From assembly GCA_025331565.1 (NCBI GenBank), contig JAFREQ010000026.1:5192001-5256000 (forward strand): DNA of 64,000 nucleotides, given 5' to 3'. The stretch's first letter is position 1. Each line of letters opens with the position of its first letter. A program made the position numbers and the translations under genes. Positions 40,576 to 46,284 of this stretch are shown here, one piece after another. Source of the DNA: Holacanthus passer. Lineage: Eukaryota; Chordata; Actinopteri; Pomacanthidae. The notes under the pieces were generated by a model. That model was given only the letters and a program-made list of their open reading frames with translations. It had not been told where the DNA came from and ran no database searches.

Positions 40576-43500
40576 TGTCTGTGTGTGTCTGTCTCCAGGC
40601 TAAAGGCTTTGAGCTGGGTTACCTGGAGAAGGTGGTGGAGGTGAAGGACACAGTTCACCGTCAGTCTCTGCTGCATCACACTTGCAGCCTGGTCGTGGAA
40701 AATTACCCAGAATCCTCTGACATCTACTCGGAGATTCCCGCCATCACTCGCTCCGCCAAAGTAAAACTGTTTCTGTTCAACTCTTTGTCACTTCTCTGTT
40801 TCCCAGACTGCTGTGCTGGGACGTTGGAGGCAGGTGGTGACCAGGTGAGGTTTGTCTTTTTCTCCAGGTGGACTTTGAGCTGCTGTCAGAGAACCTGGTC
40901 CAGCTGGAGAGACGCTGCAAAGCATCATGGGACAACCTGAAGGTGGTGGCCAAACATGAAACCAAAGCTGTCCTGAAGAACAAGATGACGGACTTCCTGA
41001 AGGACTGCACGCAGAGGATCATTATCCTGAAGGTGGTTCACAGGAGGGTCATCAACAGGTCAGAGCGCGCACACACACACGCACACACACACCATCCGTC
41101 AGATACAGATACAAAATGCCTGACCAGAAATCTCCTCCTCCTCCTGCAGGTTCCACTCCTTCCTGCTGTTCCTGGGTCAGCCGTCCTCCTCGGTTCGGGA
41201 CATTAAAGTCACCAGTTTCTGTCGGATCATCAGTGAGTTTTCTCTGGAGTATCGAACCACCAGAGAGCGAGTCCTCACCCTCAAACGAAAACGAGCCGCC
41301 CACAGAGAGAGAACCAAGACCAGAGGCAAGATGATCACCGAGGTAAACCTCCTCCTGTCGACAGAGCTCCAGCTCCAGCCGGGGTCAGAGGTCACTGGCA
41401 GGATCAGTATGGTTCCGTTCAGTGTGATCAAACTGCTTCACAGTACAACTACACATGAGTTCAGTTAAAACCAGGTTTCTTTTAGGAGACGTTCCAATCG
41501 TGTTCTTCCTTTACCCACAATCCTCTGAGTCTTTTAATCCAGTGATGAATGAAGTATTAAGACCTTTAACTTCAGTGGAAGTACTAATACATTAAATGTG
41601 AAATGATACAACAGAAGTGAGCAGAAATGTTTCTAGTTTGGAAGCTTTAACTCATCATCATCATATTTTATATCACCTTCATCCGACTGAAGACGTTCAA
41701 AGATCTGAAGTTCTGACACCTTCTCTCTTTTTTCTTCCTCTCTCCTCCATCTCCTCCTCCTGCTCTCAGACGGAGAAGTTTTCGGGGGCGGTGCCTCAGC
41801 AGGACCCCTCCCCTGTCTCCATGGCAGCGGAGGCGGAGTCAGGTCAGGAGGAGGAGCATGAGAACATGAAAAACCTGCTGATCAGCAGCGGCAGCAGCAG
41901 CCTGACGGTGGAGCAGAGAGGCCTGAGACGCTCCAGAGCCGTCCGCAGTAAGACTCTGTTTCCTCTGAGCACGCTCAGTAAGACTGTTTCCTCTGAGCAC
42001 GCTCAGTAAGACTCTGTTTCCTCTGAGCACGCTCAGTAAAACTCTGTTTCCTCTGAGCACGCTCAGTAAGACTCTGTTTCCTCTGAGCACGCTCAGTAAG
42101 ACTGTTTCCTCTGAGCACGCTCAGTAAGACTCTGTTTCCTCTGAGCACGCTCTGAGCACGCTCAGAAAAGACTCTGTTTCCTCTGAGCACGCTCAGTAAT
42201 CCTGAGGTTAATGATCACACCAACTTTCTCTTGAGATTCATTTGTATCCAAAGTTTCATCATCAGTTAAGAAGAGTCTTCTTCAGAAATGAGTTTTTCAC
42301 TTTATAAGATCAGCAACAGTTTGTCATCGTCTTTCGACCGATTCTTTAAGTCGGTGTTGTGAATCATCGGCTGTCAGATGTGAATGACAAGAACAGGAAA
42401 CAGTCCTCTTTTCATTTAAAACCATTATGATCCAACCTCCAAACAGAAGAGCAGAAGAAGAGTAAAATTTCTGATTGTTCTTTAGTGAAATAGATGCGAG
42501 AGAGCAGACAGTGGAGACGAGGAGAGAGATGGAGGAATAATAATGTGACCCTGACTGGACTCAAACCAGGGATGTTGTGGTTTGTGGTCTGGGCCTTAAA
42601 CCCTGAGACCTCCATGAGACCCTGCACACACAGAGTTTTGGTTCAGAGAAAAAAGTGTTAAAGGTTTGTTATTAGGTTGCAGTCGTGAAGTTGGTCGATC
42701 TGGAGCTGAACTGATTGAAACTGAAGTGATCTTGTTCATCAGGTGTGTTTGAGACTGGCTGAACCTGAACCTGATAGACCTGGTGTCTGACACCACGGTT
42801 CACTCAGGTACCTGGTTCTTGGTCCAGTGTCCAGGTTAGAGCTCAGTCTAAAAGCAGAACAACACATGAATCTGAGGAATCAAAATGTTCTGTCACAGCT
42901 TCAGCTTAGATCTGATTCTTTATCCCGAGGAGCTCCGTCTGTGACCCTGAACCCTGTGTGTCAGTCCAGTTCTGGTTGATATTGTGGATCTGGTTCAGGC
43001 TCTGATTCTGTTTCTGGTCCTCAGGTCTCGGCAGGGTGAGTCCCTCTCTGATGTCTGTAGCCAAAGAAGACGGAACCAGCTCCCAGGACGACGCCACAGA
43101 CGAGATCATGGACCGACTGGTCAAGTCCGTTACCCAGAATCCCTCAGATAGACCGTCCAGCCCCAAGACACGCAAACGGTCCCGACTGAACAGGAAGTCA
43201 TGTGAGTACACGGCCTGATGGGATGCTGATTCCGCATTTAACACTGAGTTATTACATCAAGGTTTTCACCTAAGATTTCGTTCTTTTAGGTGAATGTTTG
43301 ACTCTGAGAACAAGAGGATTTATCACTAATTTACAGCTCTGGGACGACAGAAACAGAATCAACAGATCAGAAGGCAGATCAGATCCAACCTGTTGAGTTT
43401 GTTGGGTGTTTCTTGGATGTTTTGGGTTTGTGGGTTGGTTCTGTAGAAGGTCGAGTCCTCGCAGCCTCAGCGATTCAGTCTGGTTCAGACTCTGTCTGTT

Positions 43501-43938
43501 GAGACACAACAGCAGCTCTGTGTCCAAAACAACTGGATATCAGTTCATATCAGTGTTTTCACTTCATCGGTAAATCCTGTTGGAGCTGATAATCATCTCA
43601 TCCAACCGTCCTGCTGCTGTTTGAAGGACACTCTGATCCACAGTATCTCATCAGGAGATAGATAACAACATGAAGATCTGAAGTTGCTCACATTTGATTT
43701 CCATCATCATTTAAGATCTTTGTCAGTGGACAGAATGTTTTCACAGCAGGACAGAAAAGTTTCACTGTGACTGCAAAACTCTCACATTGAGAAAATATAA
43801 AACAGCAACTGGAGCGACAACATGCTAATATATCTGTGTGTGTGTGTGTGTGTTTCAGTGAGGAGGACTCTGAAGAGCGGTCTCAGTCTCGACATGGTTC
43901 AGGCTCTGGGACTCAACAAGACAGGAGACAAAGTCTGA
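9137..43938 (+). CDS. fhod1: FHOD1 formin, complete gene, 28 coding exons
   Basis: Diaphanous-related formin that nucleates and bundles actin (stress fibres) downstream of Rac/ROCK. Exons: 9137-9301, 13514-13620, 15941-16005, 28087-28154, 28419-28524, 29044-29138, 29656-29767, 29990-30084, 30654-30797, 30936-31351, 32401-32508, 33105-33197, 33663-33689, 34273-34323, 35747-35898, 35992-36048, 36656-36805, 37139-37308, 37655-38233, 38453-38608, 38801-38983, 39265-39384, 40599-40760, 40868-41058, 41150-41342, 41770-41947, 43025-43201, 43859-43938. All junctions are GT-AG and in phase: 4200 nt, about 1399 residues. Order: GBD-like 1-112, DID/FH3 113-319, Ser/Pro linker 320-727, FH1 about 807-855, FH2 about 867-1255, DAD 1256-1399. 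The C-terminus (LDMVQALGL) matches FHOD1 better than FHOD3, and slc9a5 lies next to it. Longer than human FHOD1 (about 1164 aa) because exons 11-18 extend the linker. Start chosen at the Kozak-like GGCCATGG; an upstream untranslated exon cannot be excluded. Splice sites are inferred by eye. Confidence 0.93.
9890..9965 (-). mobile_element. fragment of dispersed repeat family A
   Basis: Reverse complement carries GGCGCTAGATGAAAAGTCAG and AGGATCA, shared with 12636-12745 and 27350-27425. I recognise this as a very abundant teleost interspersed repeat of uncertain class. Confidence 0.6.
10008..10098 (+). mobile_element. hAT-type MITE end
   Basis: AGGGCTACAACTAATTATTT followed by GATCGATTAATCGAATTATC is the terminal sequence of a common teleost non-autonomous hAT element. 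The rest of the element is not clear downstream. Confidence 0.6.
11630..11715 (+). mobile_element. dispersed repeat fragment (AGCCTAGCTTAGCACAAAG)
   Basis: TAGCCTAGCTTAGCACAAAG then ACTGGAAGCAGAGGGAAAC is a sequence I know as highly repeated in teleosts. Class not assigned. Confidence 0.5.
11795..11957 (+). mobile_element. fragment of family B, hAT-like (CAGTGGTGGAAG end)
   Basis: Ends AATGCTTCTTCCACCACTGG, the inverse of the CAGTGGTGGAA terminus, and contains repeated ACTTTTACTTTTGATACTT and AGTGCCTACATTTTAAATG. Related sequence at 26622, 41541 and 61195. Confidence 0.6.
12636..12748 (+). mobile_element. fragment of dispersed repeat family A
   Basis: ATGGCGCTAGATGAAAAGCC, AGGATCACAAAAGTCAGTAA and CCAATAGTTGTGGAGATATT, in the order known for this teleost repeat. 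Confidence 0.65.
12890..12930 (+). mobile_element. possible dispersed repeat tail (AATCAGGTTTATTG)
   Basis: GTCAGAATCACAATCAGGTT then TATTG resembles a common teleost retroelement tail. Weak. Confidence 0.3.
13514..13620 (+). CDS. fhod1: fhod1 exon 2 (residues 56-90)
   Basis: Encodes LEECTLQLSPNGNYLDLD followed by the AEQRDELESFYEDV segment of the GTPase-binding-like domain. The acceptor follows a CT-repeat tract; donor GTAAGA. Confidence 0.92.
13655..14960 (-). mobile_element. L2-like LINE fragment, decayed, in fhod1 intron 2
   Basis: Minus-strand translation, with several frame breaks and stops, gives in order LLKKPTLDPEVLVKYGPISN (about 14810), a decayed VPQGSVLGP/YADD equivalent at 14330-14500, VRNLGVIFDEDLSFNAHIKQ (14085-14150) and SLKTLQLIQNAAARVLTRTR (13730-13810). 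The fragment is split by a different repeat at 13850-14045. Antisense to fhod1; inactive. Confidence 0.8.
13850..14045 (+). mobile_element. repeat nested inside the L2-like LINE
   Basis: AATTCAGTTTTATTTGTATT, GCCAAATCACAACAGAAGTC, TCTCAAGGCACTTTTCACA and GAGGAAAAACTTCCCTTTAA form a well-known teleost interspersed repeat. It separates two LINE coding blocks that are normally close together, so it inserted later. Confidence 0.65.
14975..15130 (-). mobile_element. second L2-like LINE scrap plus GT repeat
   Basis: Minus-strand LFDEDLSFNSHMKQTS repeats the motif already present at 14085-14150, so this is a separate copy. It abuts a (GT)n tract at about 15094-15127. Confidence 0.6.
15240..15335 (+). 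repeat. telomere-like GTTAGG/TTAAGG repeat
   Basis: Runs of GTTAGGTTAAGG and GGTTAGGGTTAGG; degenerate, about 95 bp. Confidence 0.75.
15402..15440 (+). repeat. GT microsatellite
   Basis: Uninterrupted (GT)n. Confidence 0.97.
15493..15598 (+). repeat. CT microsatellite
   Basis: (CT)n with a few T, G and C interruptions, followed by ATTC repeats. Confidence 0.95.
15941..16005 (+). CDS. fhod1: fhod1 exon 3 (residues 91-112)
   Basis: Encodes KGRRPILILRTQLSVRVHSI, the end of the GBD-like region. Acceptor CTCTCCACAG, donor GTAATT. It is followed by the largest intron, 12.1 kb. Confidence 0.92.
16850..17412 (+). repeat. CTGT/CTGC/CTCT tetranucleotide array
   Basis: About 560 bp of pyrimidine-rich tetranucleotides with higher-order units of CTGCCTGTCTCT and a recurring CTGGTCTCTCTC marker. 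It gives long spurious ORFs on both strands. Confidence 0.97.
17535..17655 (+). repeat. GCGT array with GCTTCGTG interruptions
   Basis: (GTGC)n alternating purine-pyrimidine blocks broken by CTTCGTG. Confidence 0.95.
18245..18482 (+). repeat. GCTAACAGGAGCC minisatellite
   Basis: Repeats of GGAGCCGCTAACAGG and TTCTGCTAACAGGAGCTAAC, with units of about 13-25 bp. Confidence 0.9.
21600..21675 (-). mobile_element. retroelement 3' tail fragment
   Basis: TCAGACGCTTTTATCCAAAG is the reverse complement of the CTTTGGATAAAAGCGTCTG tail common to teleost SINEs and LINEs; a + strand version occurs at about 54970. Confidence 0.6.
24056..24101 (+). repeat. GT microsatellite
   Basis: Uninterrupted (GT)n, about 22 units. 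Confidence 0.97.
24315..24326 (+). repeat. target-site duplication, left copy
   Basis: ATTTAATAAAGT, identical to 26511-26522. Confidence 0.9.
24327..26510 (-). mobile_element. 5'-truncated non-LTR retrotransposon with RT, target duplication intact
   Basis: 2184 bp antisense to fhod1. The minus-strand ORFs encode a pre-RT region (25738-26490), reverse transcriptase (24570-25625: NYRGITLLSLPGKVYSKVLE, QYGFRPGRGTTDQLF, GLRQGCALSPILFVIFMDRI, SLLFADDVVMMA) and the C-terminal domain (24353-24595, MPPGRLPREVF, RWRDYISSLAWERLG). Breaks: an in-frame stop just before KGDQRVCANYRG (about 25641) and two frame changes, so it is inactive. The 3' end is a (GGAT)n-type tail (24327-24341). Flanked by the 12-bp direct repeat ATTTAATAAAGT at 24315-24326 and 26511-26522. 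Clade not assigned (jockey/I-like). Confidence 0.92.
26511..26522 (+). repeat. target-site duplication, right copy
   Basis: ATTTAATAAAGT, identical to 24315-24326, immediately at the truncated 5' end of the LINE. Confidence 0.9.
26622..27045 (+). mobile_element. probable family B element, hAT-like, both ends present
   Basis: Starts GAGGTGGAAAGTAACCTAGT then ACATTTACTC and ends near ACTTTTACTGCAGTAAAGGA then TGTGAATCCTTCC, the two termini of a common teleost non-autonomous element. The interior is diverged. Confidence 0.5.
27290..27428 (+). mobile_element. fragment of dispersed repeat family A
   Basis: GCTAACATGCTGATGTTTAG, AAAATGTTGACCTGACGAGG, GAGGATCACCAAAGTTATTA and TTCATCCTGAGGGGAGCATG, in the known order. 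Confidence 0.75.
28087..28154 (+). CDS. fhod1: fhod1 exon 4 (residues 113-135)
   Basis: Encodes EKLYNSQGPELRRSLFSLKQ, the start of the armadillo-type DID/FH3 region. Acceptor TTGTGTGTTGCAG, donor GTAAAA; phase 0 exit. Confidence 0.93.
28419..28524 (+). CDS. fhod1: fhod1 exon 5 (residues 136-170)
   Basis: DID/FH3 region with DDKDLVPEFVASEGLTCFIK and AEADHNYQNYILR, nearly identical to vertebrate FHOD1/FHOD3. Donor GTGAGA. Confidence 0.94.
28970..29040 (+). repeat. CT/CTGT microsatellite
   Basis: Pyrimidine repeat serving as the polypyrimidine tract of fhod1 exon 6. Confidence 0.9.
29044..29138 (+). CDS. fhod1: fhod1 exon 6 (residues 171-202)
   Basis: DID/FH3 region with LSQIMLFVDGMNGVINHNE then VQWLYTL. 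The acceptor follows a CT/CTGT microsatellite (about 28970-29040) that supplies the pyrimidine tract. Confidence 0.93.
29656..29767 (+). CDS. fhod1: fhod1 exon 7 (residues 203-239)
   Basis: DID/FH3 region with SRLVVKTSLKLLIVFVEYSE. Donor GTACAC leads straight into a CA microsatellite. Confidence 0.93.
29769..29846 (+). repeat. CA microsatellite
   Basis: Interrupted (CA)n directly after the exon 7 donor. Confidence 0.93.
29990..30084 (+). CDS. fhod1: fhod1 exon 8 (residues 240-271)
   Basis: DID/FH3 region with VKPWSYVMEVLEERNGSDTE and LLMFAMTLINK. The donor AAG/GTAAAC is the first unit of the 20-bp minisatellite that fills the start of the next intron, so many look-alike donors follow it. 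Confidence 0.93.
30085..30506 (+). repeat. 20-bp minisatellite that repeats the exon 8 splice donor
   Basis: About 21 units of GTAAACAAACAGTCMANGAG. The first base is the +1 position of the fhod1 exon 8 donor, and about 15 later units recreate GAG/GTAAA; the others read GAAGTAAAC. Any downstream donor would add 20 nt multiples and, from the second unit, a TAA stop (about 30106). Confidence 0.97.
30580..30653 (+). repeat. CTGT/GT microsatellite at an acceptor
   Basis: Runs up to the CAG of fhod1 exon 9. Confidence 0.92.
30654..30797 (+). CDS. fhod1: fhod1 exon 9 (residues 272-319)
   Basis: End of the DID/FH3 region: LAVLPDQDSFYDVTDSLEQL. The acceptor is preceded by CTGT and GT repeats in place of a normal pyrimidine tract. 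Confidence 0.93.
30936..31351 (+). CDS. fhod1: fhod1 exon 10 (residues 320-457), Ser/Pro-rich linker
   Basis: Begins TALRYEDGEVDDSS, a basic KERRK/GRKSRRSSS patch follows, then about 90 residues of low-complexity Ser/Pro/Ala. In human FHOD1 the matching linker is also basic then Ser/Pro-rich. Donor CC/GTAAGT. Confidence 0.9.
31352..32400 (+). other. fhod1: fhod1 intron 10
   Basis: No element recognised except a CT microsatellite at 32151-32210 and a CTCTGC-type tract at 32303-32370. Confidence 0.7.
32401..32508 (+). CDS. fhod1: fhod1 exon 11 (residues 458-493)
   Basis: Encodes SRSFLSHHMSALGLSRKSR and a Ser-rich tail. Acceptor GACCACTAG lacks a strong pyrimidine tract of its own but lies downstream of a long CT-rich stretch. 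Phases fit exons 10 and 12. Confidence 0.8.
33008..33058 (+). repeat. CA microsatellite
   Basis: Uninterrupted (CA)n, about 24 units. Confidence 0.97.
33105..33197 (+). CDS. fhod1: fhod1 exon 12 (residues 494-524)
   Basis: Linker exon with DPSNQEKSSQLNLEQLGNK. Acceptor GTGTGTTGCAG, donor GTAAGT. Possibly alternatively spliced, since its length (93 nt) is a multiple of three. Confidence 0.8.
33208..33285 (+). repeat. 11-bp minisatellite GGGACGTTACT
   Basis: Six to seven copies of ACTGGGACGTT starting 10 nt after the exon 12 donor. Confidence 0.9.
33663..33689 (+). CDS. fhod1: fhod1 exon 13, 27-nt microexon (residues 525-533)
   Basis: Encodes about nine residues (SGEADMLFW). Supported by a good acceptor (CCTCCCCCAG), a consensus donor (GTGAGT) and exact phase continuity. 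Being 9 codons it can be skipped in frame. Least certain exon of the model. Confidence 0.62.
34184..34245 (+). repeat. GTGC/GCGT microsatellite
   Basis: (GTGC)n and GTGTGC units in intron 13. Confidence 0.92.
34273..34323 (+). CDS. fhod1: fhod1 exon 14 (residues 534-550)
   Basis: A 51-nt exon encoding PDDCNVNQDKPVLRKFE. Acceptor GTGTCTCTGCAG, donor GTAAGT; phase fits both neighbours and it is skippable in frame. Confidence 0.75.
34754..34968 (+). repeat. 23-bp minisatellite CCAGACCTGGACCAGGTCC
   Basis: About nine units of CCTGGACCAGGTCCRCCTCC, some shortened. CCTGGACCAGG is near-palindromic. Gives open frames on both strands. Confidence 0.95.
35190..35224 (+). repeat. GT microsatellite
   Basis: Uninterrupted (GT)n in fhod1 intron 14. 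Confidence 0.96.
35451..35552. mobile_element. foldback element with perfect 23-bp inverted ends
   Basis: The arms at 35451-35473 and 35530-35552 are exact reverse complements (AAATCTCATGTTCAGACTCA and on). The interior matches the reverse complement of 50662-50760. Looks like a small MITE; family not recognised. Confidence 0.7.
35747..35898 (+). CDS. fhod1: fhod1 exon 15 (residues 551-601)
   Basis: Encodes DTFLRSLAATQWEKKRRSKH, which resembles the RFLENVAAAETEKQ segment of human FHOD1 just ahead of its FH1. Acceptor CCCCCCACAG, donor GTCAGA. Confidence 0.85.
35992..36048 (+). CDS. fhod1: fhod1 exon 16 (residues 602-620)
   Basis: A 57-nt Ser-rich linker exon (SGSETNGLSDSQND). Acceptor TTGTCTGCAG, donor GTGAGA; in-frame cassette by length. 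Confidence 0.78.
36656..36805 (+). CDS. fhod1: fhod1 exon 17 (residues 621-670)
   Basis: Encodes DRKFLLDMLYAKTS, a motif I associate with the FHOD family linker (clearest in FHOD3), then a Ser/Pro/Glu stretch. Acceptor GTTTGCAG, donor GTGAGA. Confidence 0.85.
37139..37308 (+). CDS. fhod1: fhod1 exon 18 (residues 671-727), predicted coiled coil
   Basis: Encodes VLERLSSFRARSVELAS and a Glu/Ala/Leu-rich helix ending LARLAEEQQ, likely coiled coil. Acceptor CCTCTCAG, donor GTCTGA (weak). Phase 0 exit into the FH1 exon. Confidence 0.85.
37655..38233 (+). CDS. fhod1: fhod1 exon 19 (residues 728-920), FH1 and start of FH2
   Basis: Carries the conserved acidic motif KDLDFSDLLDEEDIDVLDM, then polyproline blocks at about residues 807-855 (37892-38037), the FH1 profilin-binding region. 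FH2 starts with KKKTVKLFWKELK and WASLDKVAVDTSRLEHLFES. Acceptor CTCCATCAG is pyrimidine-poor; donor GTACGA. Confidence 0.93.
38453..38608 (+). CDS. fhod1: fhod1 exon 20 (residues 921-972), FH2
   Basis: FH2 core with LDPKRSNAINIGMTVLP; the Ile in the SNAINIG segment corresponds to the formin actin-contact region. Followed by IKTAILNFDEFAISKEGIE. Donor GTACAG. Confidence 0.95.
38801..38983 (+). CDS. fhod1: fhod1 exon 21 (residues 973-1033), FH2
   Basis: FH2 with MTPTEEEKQKIQEAQLANPD, PLGTAEQFLFSLASI and LQLWAFKLNYEALEK. Acceptor TCGAGCAG, donor GTAACA. Confidence 0.95.
39265..39384 (+). CDS. fhod1: fhod1 exon 22 (residues 1034-1073), FH2
   Basis: FH2 with EIAEPLFDLKLGMEQL and the hallmark GNFLNSSN turn of formin FH2 domains. 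Acceptor CCCCTGCAG, donor GTGAGA. Confidence 0.95.
39385..40598 (+). other. fhod1: fhod1 intron 22
   Basis: Nothing recognised apart from a GT microsatellite at 40534-40574 ahead of the exon 23 acceptor. Confidence 0.7.
40599..40760 (+). CDS. fhod1: fhod1 exon 23 (residues 1074-1127), FH2
   Basis: FH2 with GFELGYLEKVVEVKDTVHRQ and ESSDIYSEIPAITRSAK. The acceptor follows a GT microsatellite then GTCTGTCTCCAG. Confidence 0.95.
40868..41058 (+). CDS. fhod1: fhod1 exon 24 (residues 1128-1190), FH2
   Basis: FH2 helical region: VDFELLSENLVQLERRCKAS through CTQRIIILKVVHRRVINR. The preceding intron is only 107 nt. Donor AACAG/GTCAGA. Confidence 0.95.
41150..41342 (+). CDS. fhod1: fhod1 exon 25 (residues 1191-1255), end of FH2
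   Basis: Encodes FHSFLLFLGQPSSSVRDIKV, FSLEYRTTRERVLTLKRKR and RERNKTRGKMITE, matching the FHOD1 FH2 C-terminal helix. Donor GTAAAC. Confidence 0.95.
41540..41612 (+). mobile_element. fragment of family B, hAT-like
   Basis: CAGTGATGAATGAAGTATTA, AGACCTTTAACTTCAGTGG and AAGTACTAATAC resemble the CAGTGGTGGAAGAAGTATTC terminus of the family. Confidence 0.5.
41770..41947 (+). CDS. fhod1: fhod1 exon 26 (residues 1256-1314), DAD-proximal linker
   Basis: Encodes TEKFSGAVPQQDPSP, an acidic segment and NMKNLLISSGSSSL, parallel to human TEKFSG and MKSLLTS. The donor CGCA/GTAAGA lies inside the first unit of a minisatellite; a copy 30 nt downstream (41978) would add ten residues in frame. Confidence 0.9.
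41946..42202 (+). repeat. 28/30-bp minisatellite that repeats the exon 26 splice donor
   Basis: About nine units beginning CAGTAAGACT and ending GAGCACGCT. The first copy contains the real fhod1 exon 26 donor (A/GTAAGA, GT at 41948); near-identical CTCA/GTAAGACT donors recur at 41978, 42006 and beyond. Units of 28 and 30 bp alternate. Confidence 0.97.
42203..43024 (+). other. fhod1: remainder of fhod1 intron 26
   Basis: Nothing recognised. Confidence 0.6.
43025..43201 (+). CDS. fhod1: fhod1 exon 27 (residues 1315-1373), DAD
   Basis: Encodes DATDEIMDRLVKSVTQNPS, the DAD amphipathic helix, and the basic TRKRSRLNRKS stretch with two of the three ROCK-type sites. Acceptor GGTCCTCAG, donor GTGAGT. 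Confidence 0.94.
43859..43938 (+). CDS. fhod1: fhod1 exon 28 (residues 1374-1399) with stop codon
   Basis: Encodes LRRTLKSGLSLDMVQALGLN, then TGDKV and TGA at 43936-43938. Contains the Thr of the ROCK cluster. Acceptor follows (GT)n then TTTCAG. Confidence 0.95.
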
Positions 43939-44920
43939 GACTAAAACTGATCGATCGATCAATCAATGAACACTATTGATTAAAGAGACTGAACTCAGAC
44001 CAGCTGAGACGCCACCGGACGACGTGAGGAACAGATTCTCTGAATTTCTCTTTGTGTTTCCTGCAGGAGGAGAATCATCGACCTGCTCCGACTCAAACTG
44101 AACCAATGTTTTTCTCTCTGATTTGTGGCACATTGATCTGGTTTCAGTTTCTCTTTAACAACATGAACGTTTATGAATTTGACACAAAAAGATCTGAATG
44201 CAGAAAACTGAGTGATGAAACTGAAAATGAGCTGATATTGGGACAAAGAGGTGAAATTATTTTCTAATTCTCCAGCACAAACTAAAATTATGGCTTTATT
44301 AATATTAACATATTGACACAGAAAATATTTCACACATTTAATCTGACCATCAAAATTTCTTCGACCTGGAAAACGAAATAAAGACCTGAAAGTTTTTAAC
44401 AGTAGGTGGCCTTGAAAATATTCAATTTTTAAGCCAAATCTGGAGTTCATGAAGTCTTGAGATAAACCGTTCTGACAAAACTCATGAAACACGGAAGCAG
44501 GTCTTTGAACGTGGCCTTAAACCACCTTTCAGCAGTTGTGTCTGAACGTGGTTCTGACAATATTAAATTTGAATGTTAAAGCAGGACACAATGAACTGAA
44601 GATGTAAAAATCTAAATCTGTTTACCAAAAACTTCTAATTGCAGAATTTTTGGCAAATCAAGTTCTTTTTGAACTTTTTAATGGACTCGCATGATTTTCT
44701 TTGTCCATTTCAACATTCAAACCAACATGAGTGAAAAATCCTTCAAATAGTTTTCTAAACTCTTATGAAAAAATGATAAAGCTGCTTTATTATCACGGCA
44801 CAGAAAAGTCCTTGAAAGTGTTTAAAAGGTTTCCTGTCATGAAATTTAACTAGAAATCGCACGTCACAAAATCACTATTGTGGTATAAAACTGTTCAACA
44901 CGTCATCTGCCACTGCTTTA

Positions 44921-44971
<51 letters not shown>

Positions 44972-45275
44972 CTGATGACTATGTTCTCATATGTTCACAG
45001 GATGTTGAGTCGTTCTCTGAGCTCAGATGATCAGAGTTCTTCTTTCTGTACAGTCGTGTTATTTTTGGCACTTTGAGGTGTTTTTGGTGTTTGTTTGCTG
45101 ACTTCAGGTCAGTTTGTGACTTGCAGGTTAAAAAGCTTCTTCACTGTTTTCAGGCACAAACTGTGTAAAGGATGAAAACTGTTTTAACTTAAAGAGCAAG
45201 ATGAACATTTTACACAAAGACTAAAGAGAATATTGAATGTGTTCCAGGTATCATTAATAAAGGTTTTTAATTTAT
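43939..45275 (+). other. fhod1: probable fhod1 3' UTR
   Basis: AT-rich non-coding stretch after the stop codon. Possible polyadenylation signals AATAAA at 44377-44382 and 45256-45261; the second sits in a typical context and is the better candidate. A (GT)n-(GA)n tract lies at 44923-44974. The true 3' end cannot be fixed from sequence alone. Confidence 0.45.
45256..45261 (+). terminator. fhod1: candidate polyadenylation signal of fhod1
   Basis: AATAAA about 1.3 kb after the stop codon, followed by T-rich sequence. An alternative lies at 44377-44382. Confidence 0.4.
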
Positions 45276-45599
45276 TTCTGAAGTTACTGACATTTGTATT
45301 TAAACATTTTCTTCAAATGATGAGTTCAGTGTCTCAGAATTGAATCAATCTTTATACGTCTTTATAGAATAAAACTGTGGTGAACGACGGTTCAAGAAGC
45401 TTCAACAGAAGAAGAGAAACATAACGACGTCTGCTAACTGGTGAAAACAGATCTTATAATTATCTGTATCATGAACGTGACAAATACAAACATAAACATA
45501 AATATTGTCCGTAATAATGAAAAAAGCAACCTTTGATCAACATTAAAGGACGATTTCAAACAATCAGAAACAGGTTTTTCCTGTTGGAGCTCATTTTGA

Positions 45600-45906
45600 A
45601 CTATTTTGTTCAGAACTGAAACTAATGATTCTTTTCATTCTGGATTCATCTGCTGATTCTTTTCTCCATCGATCGATCGATTATTGAAAACAGTGAGAAA
45701 TGTGATCACAATGATCCAGAGCCCAAAGTGACACCTTCACAAACCTGCAAACTATTACAGACACATTCAGACTATTACAGACACATTCAGATCAGTCACA
45801 TCAGTCAAAAGAAAAACATTTAGTTGTTTCAATTATCAATTATCAACATAGTTTATAATCACTTTTCTGTCAATTGACTCATTGATTACATTATCAATGA
45901 TTACCC
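45600..45906. mobile_element. hAT-type MITE (GATTAATCGATTATT family), decayed
   Basis: CTGATTCTTTTCTCCATCGA, GTGAGAAATGTGATCACAAT, CAGAGCCCAAAGTGACACCT and the distal end CAATTATCAACATAGTTTAT, in the order of a common teleost hAT non-autonomous element. A second partial copy lies at 61515-61622. Confidence 0.65.
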
Positions 45907-46284
45907 CTGAGGGCCCCGGACCAGCTCCTGGTCTGCCTGTTCATGAATCCATCCACACAGAGGAAGACAGACGTTTATGTTTGAACAAGAAAGAAAGACA
46001 GAAGTAAAACCTGAAAAGATGCTGAATAAAAACTTTATTAACAAAATGTAATTACAAAATGGATTCATATGTAATCAACTTCAAAAAAGACACAATAATT
46101 AAAACCAAAGGAACTCAAACATGACAAAACGTATAATAATTTTTTTTAAAAACAGGAGACTTCATGTGATGTTTCAGATTTTTCACTGGTTTTTGAATTT
46201 GTTCAAATCAGGCTTGAATTGATTCGACCTGTAGATTCGTGGAGATGCTTCAGTTCAAACCAACATCAACCTCCGGGTACCAAA

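Noticed and set aside
9137..43938. Assignment to FHOD3 instead of FHOD1
   Set aside because: Some linker motifs look FHOD3-like, but the C-terminal VQALGL segment, ROCK-site spacing and slc9a5 linkage favour FHOD1.
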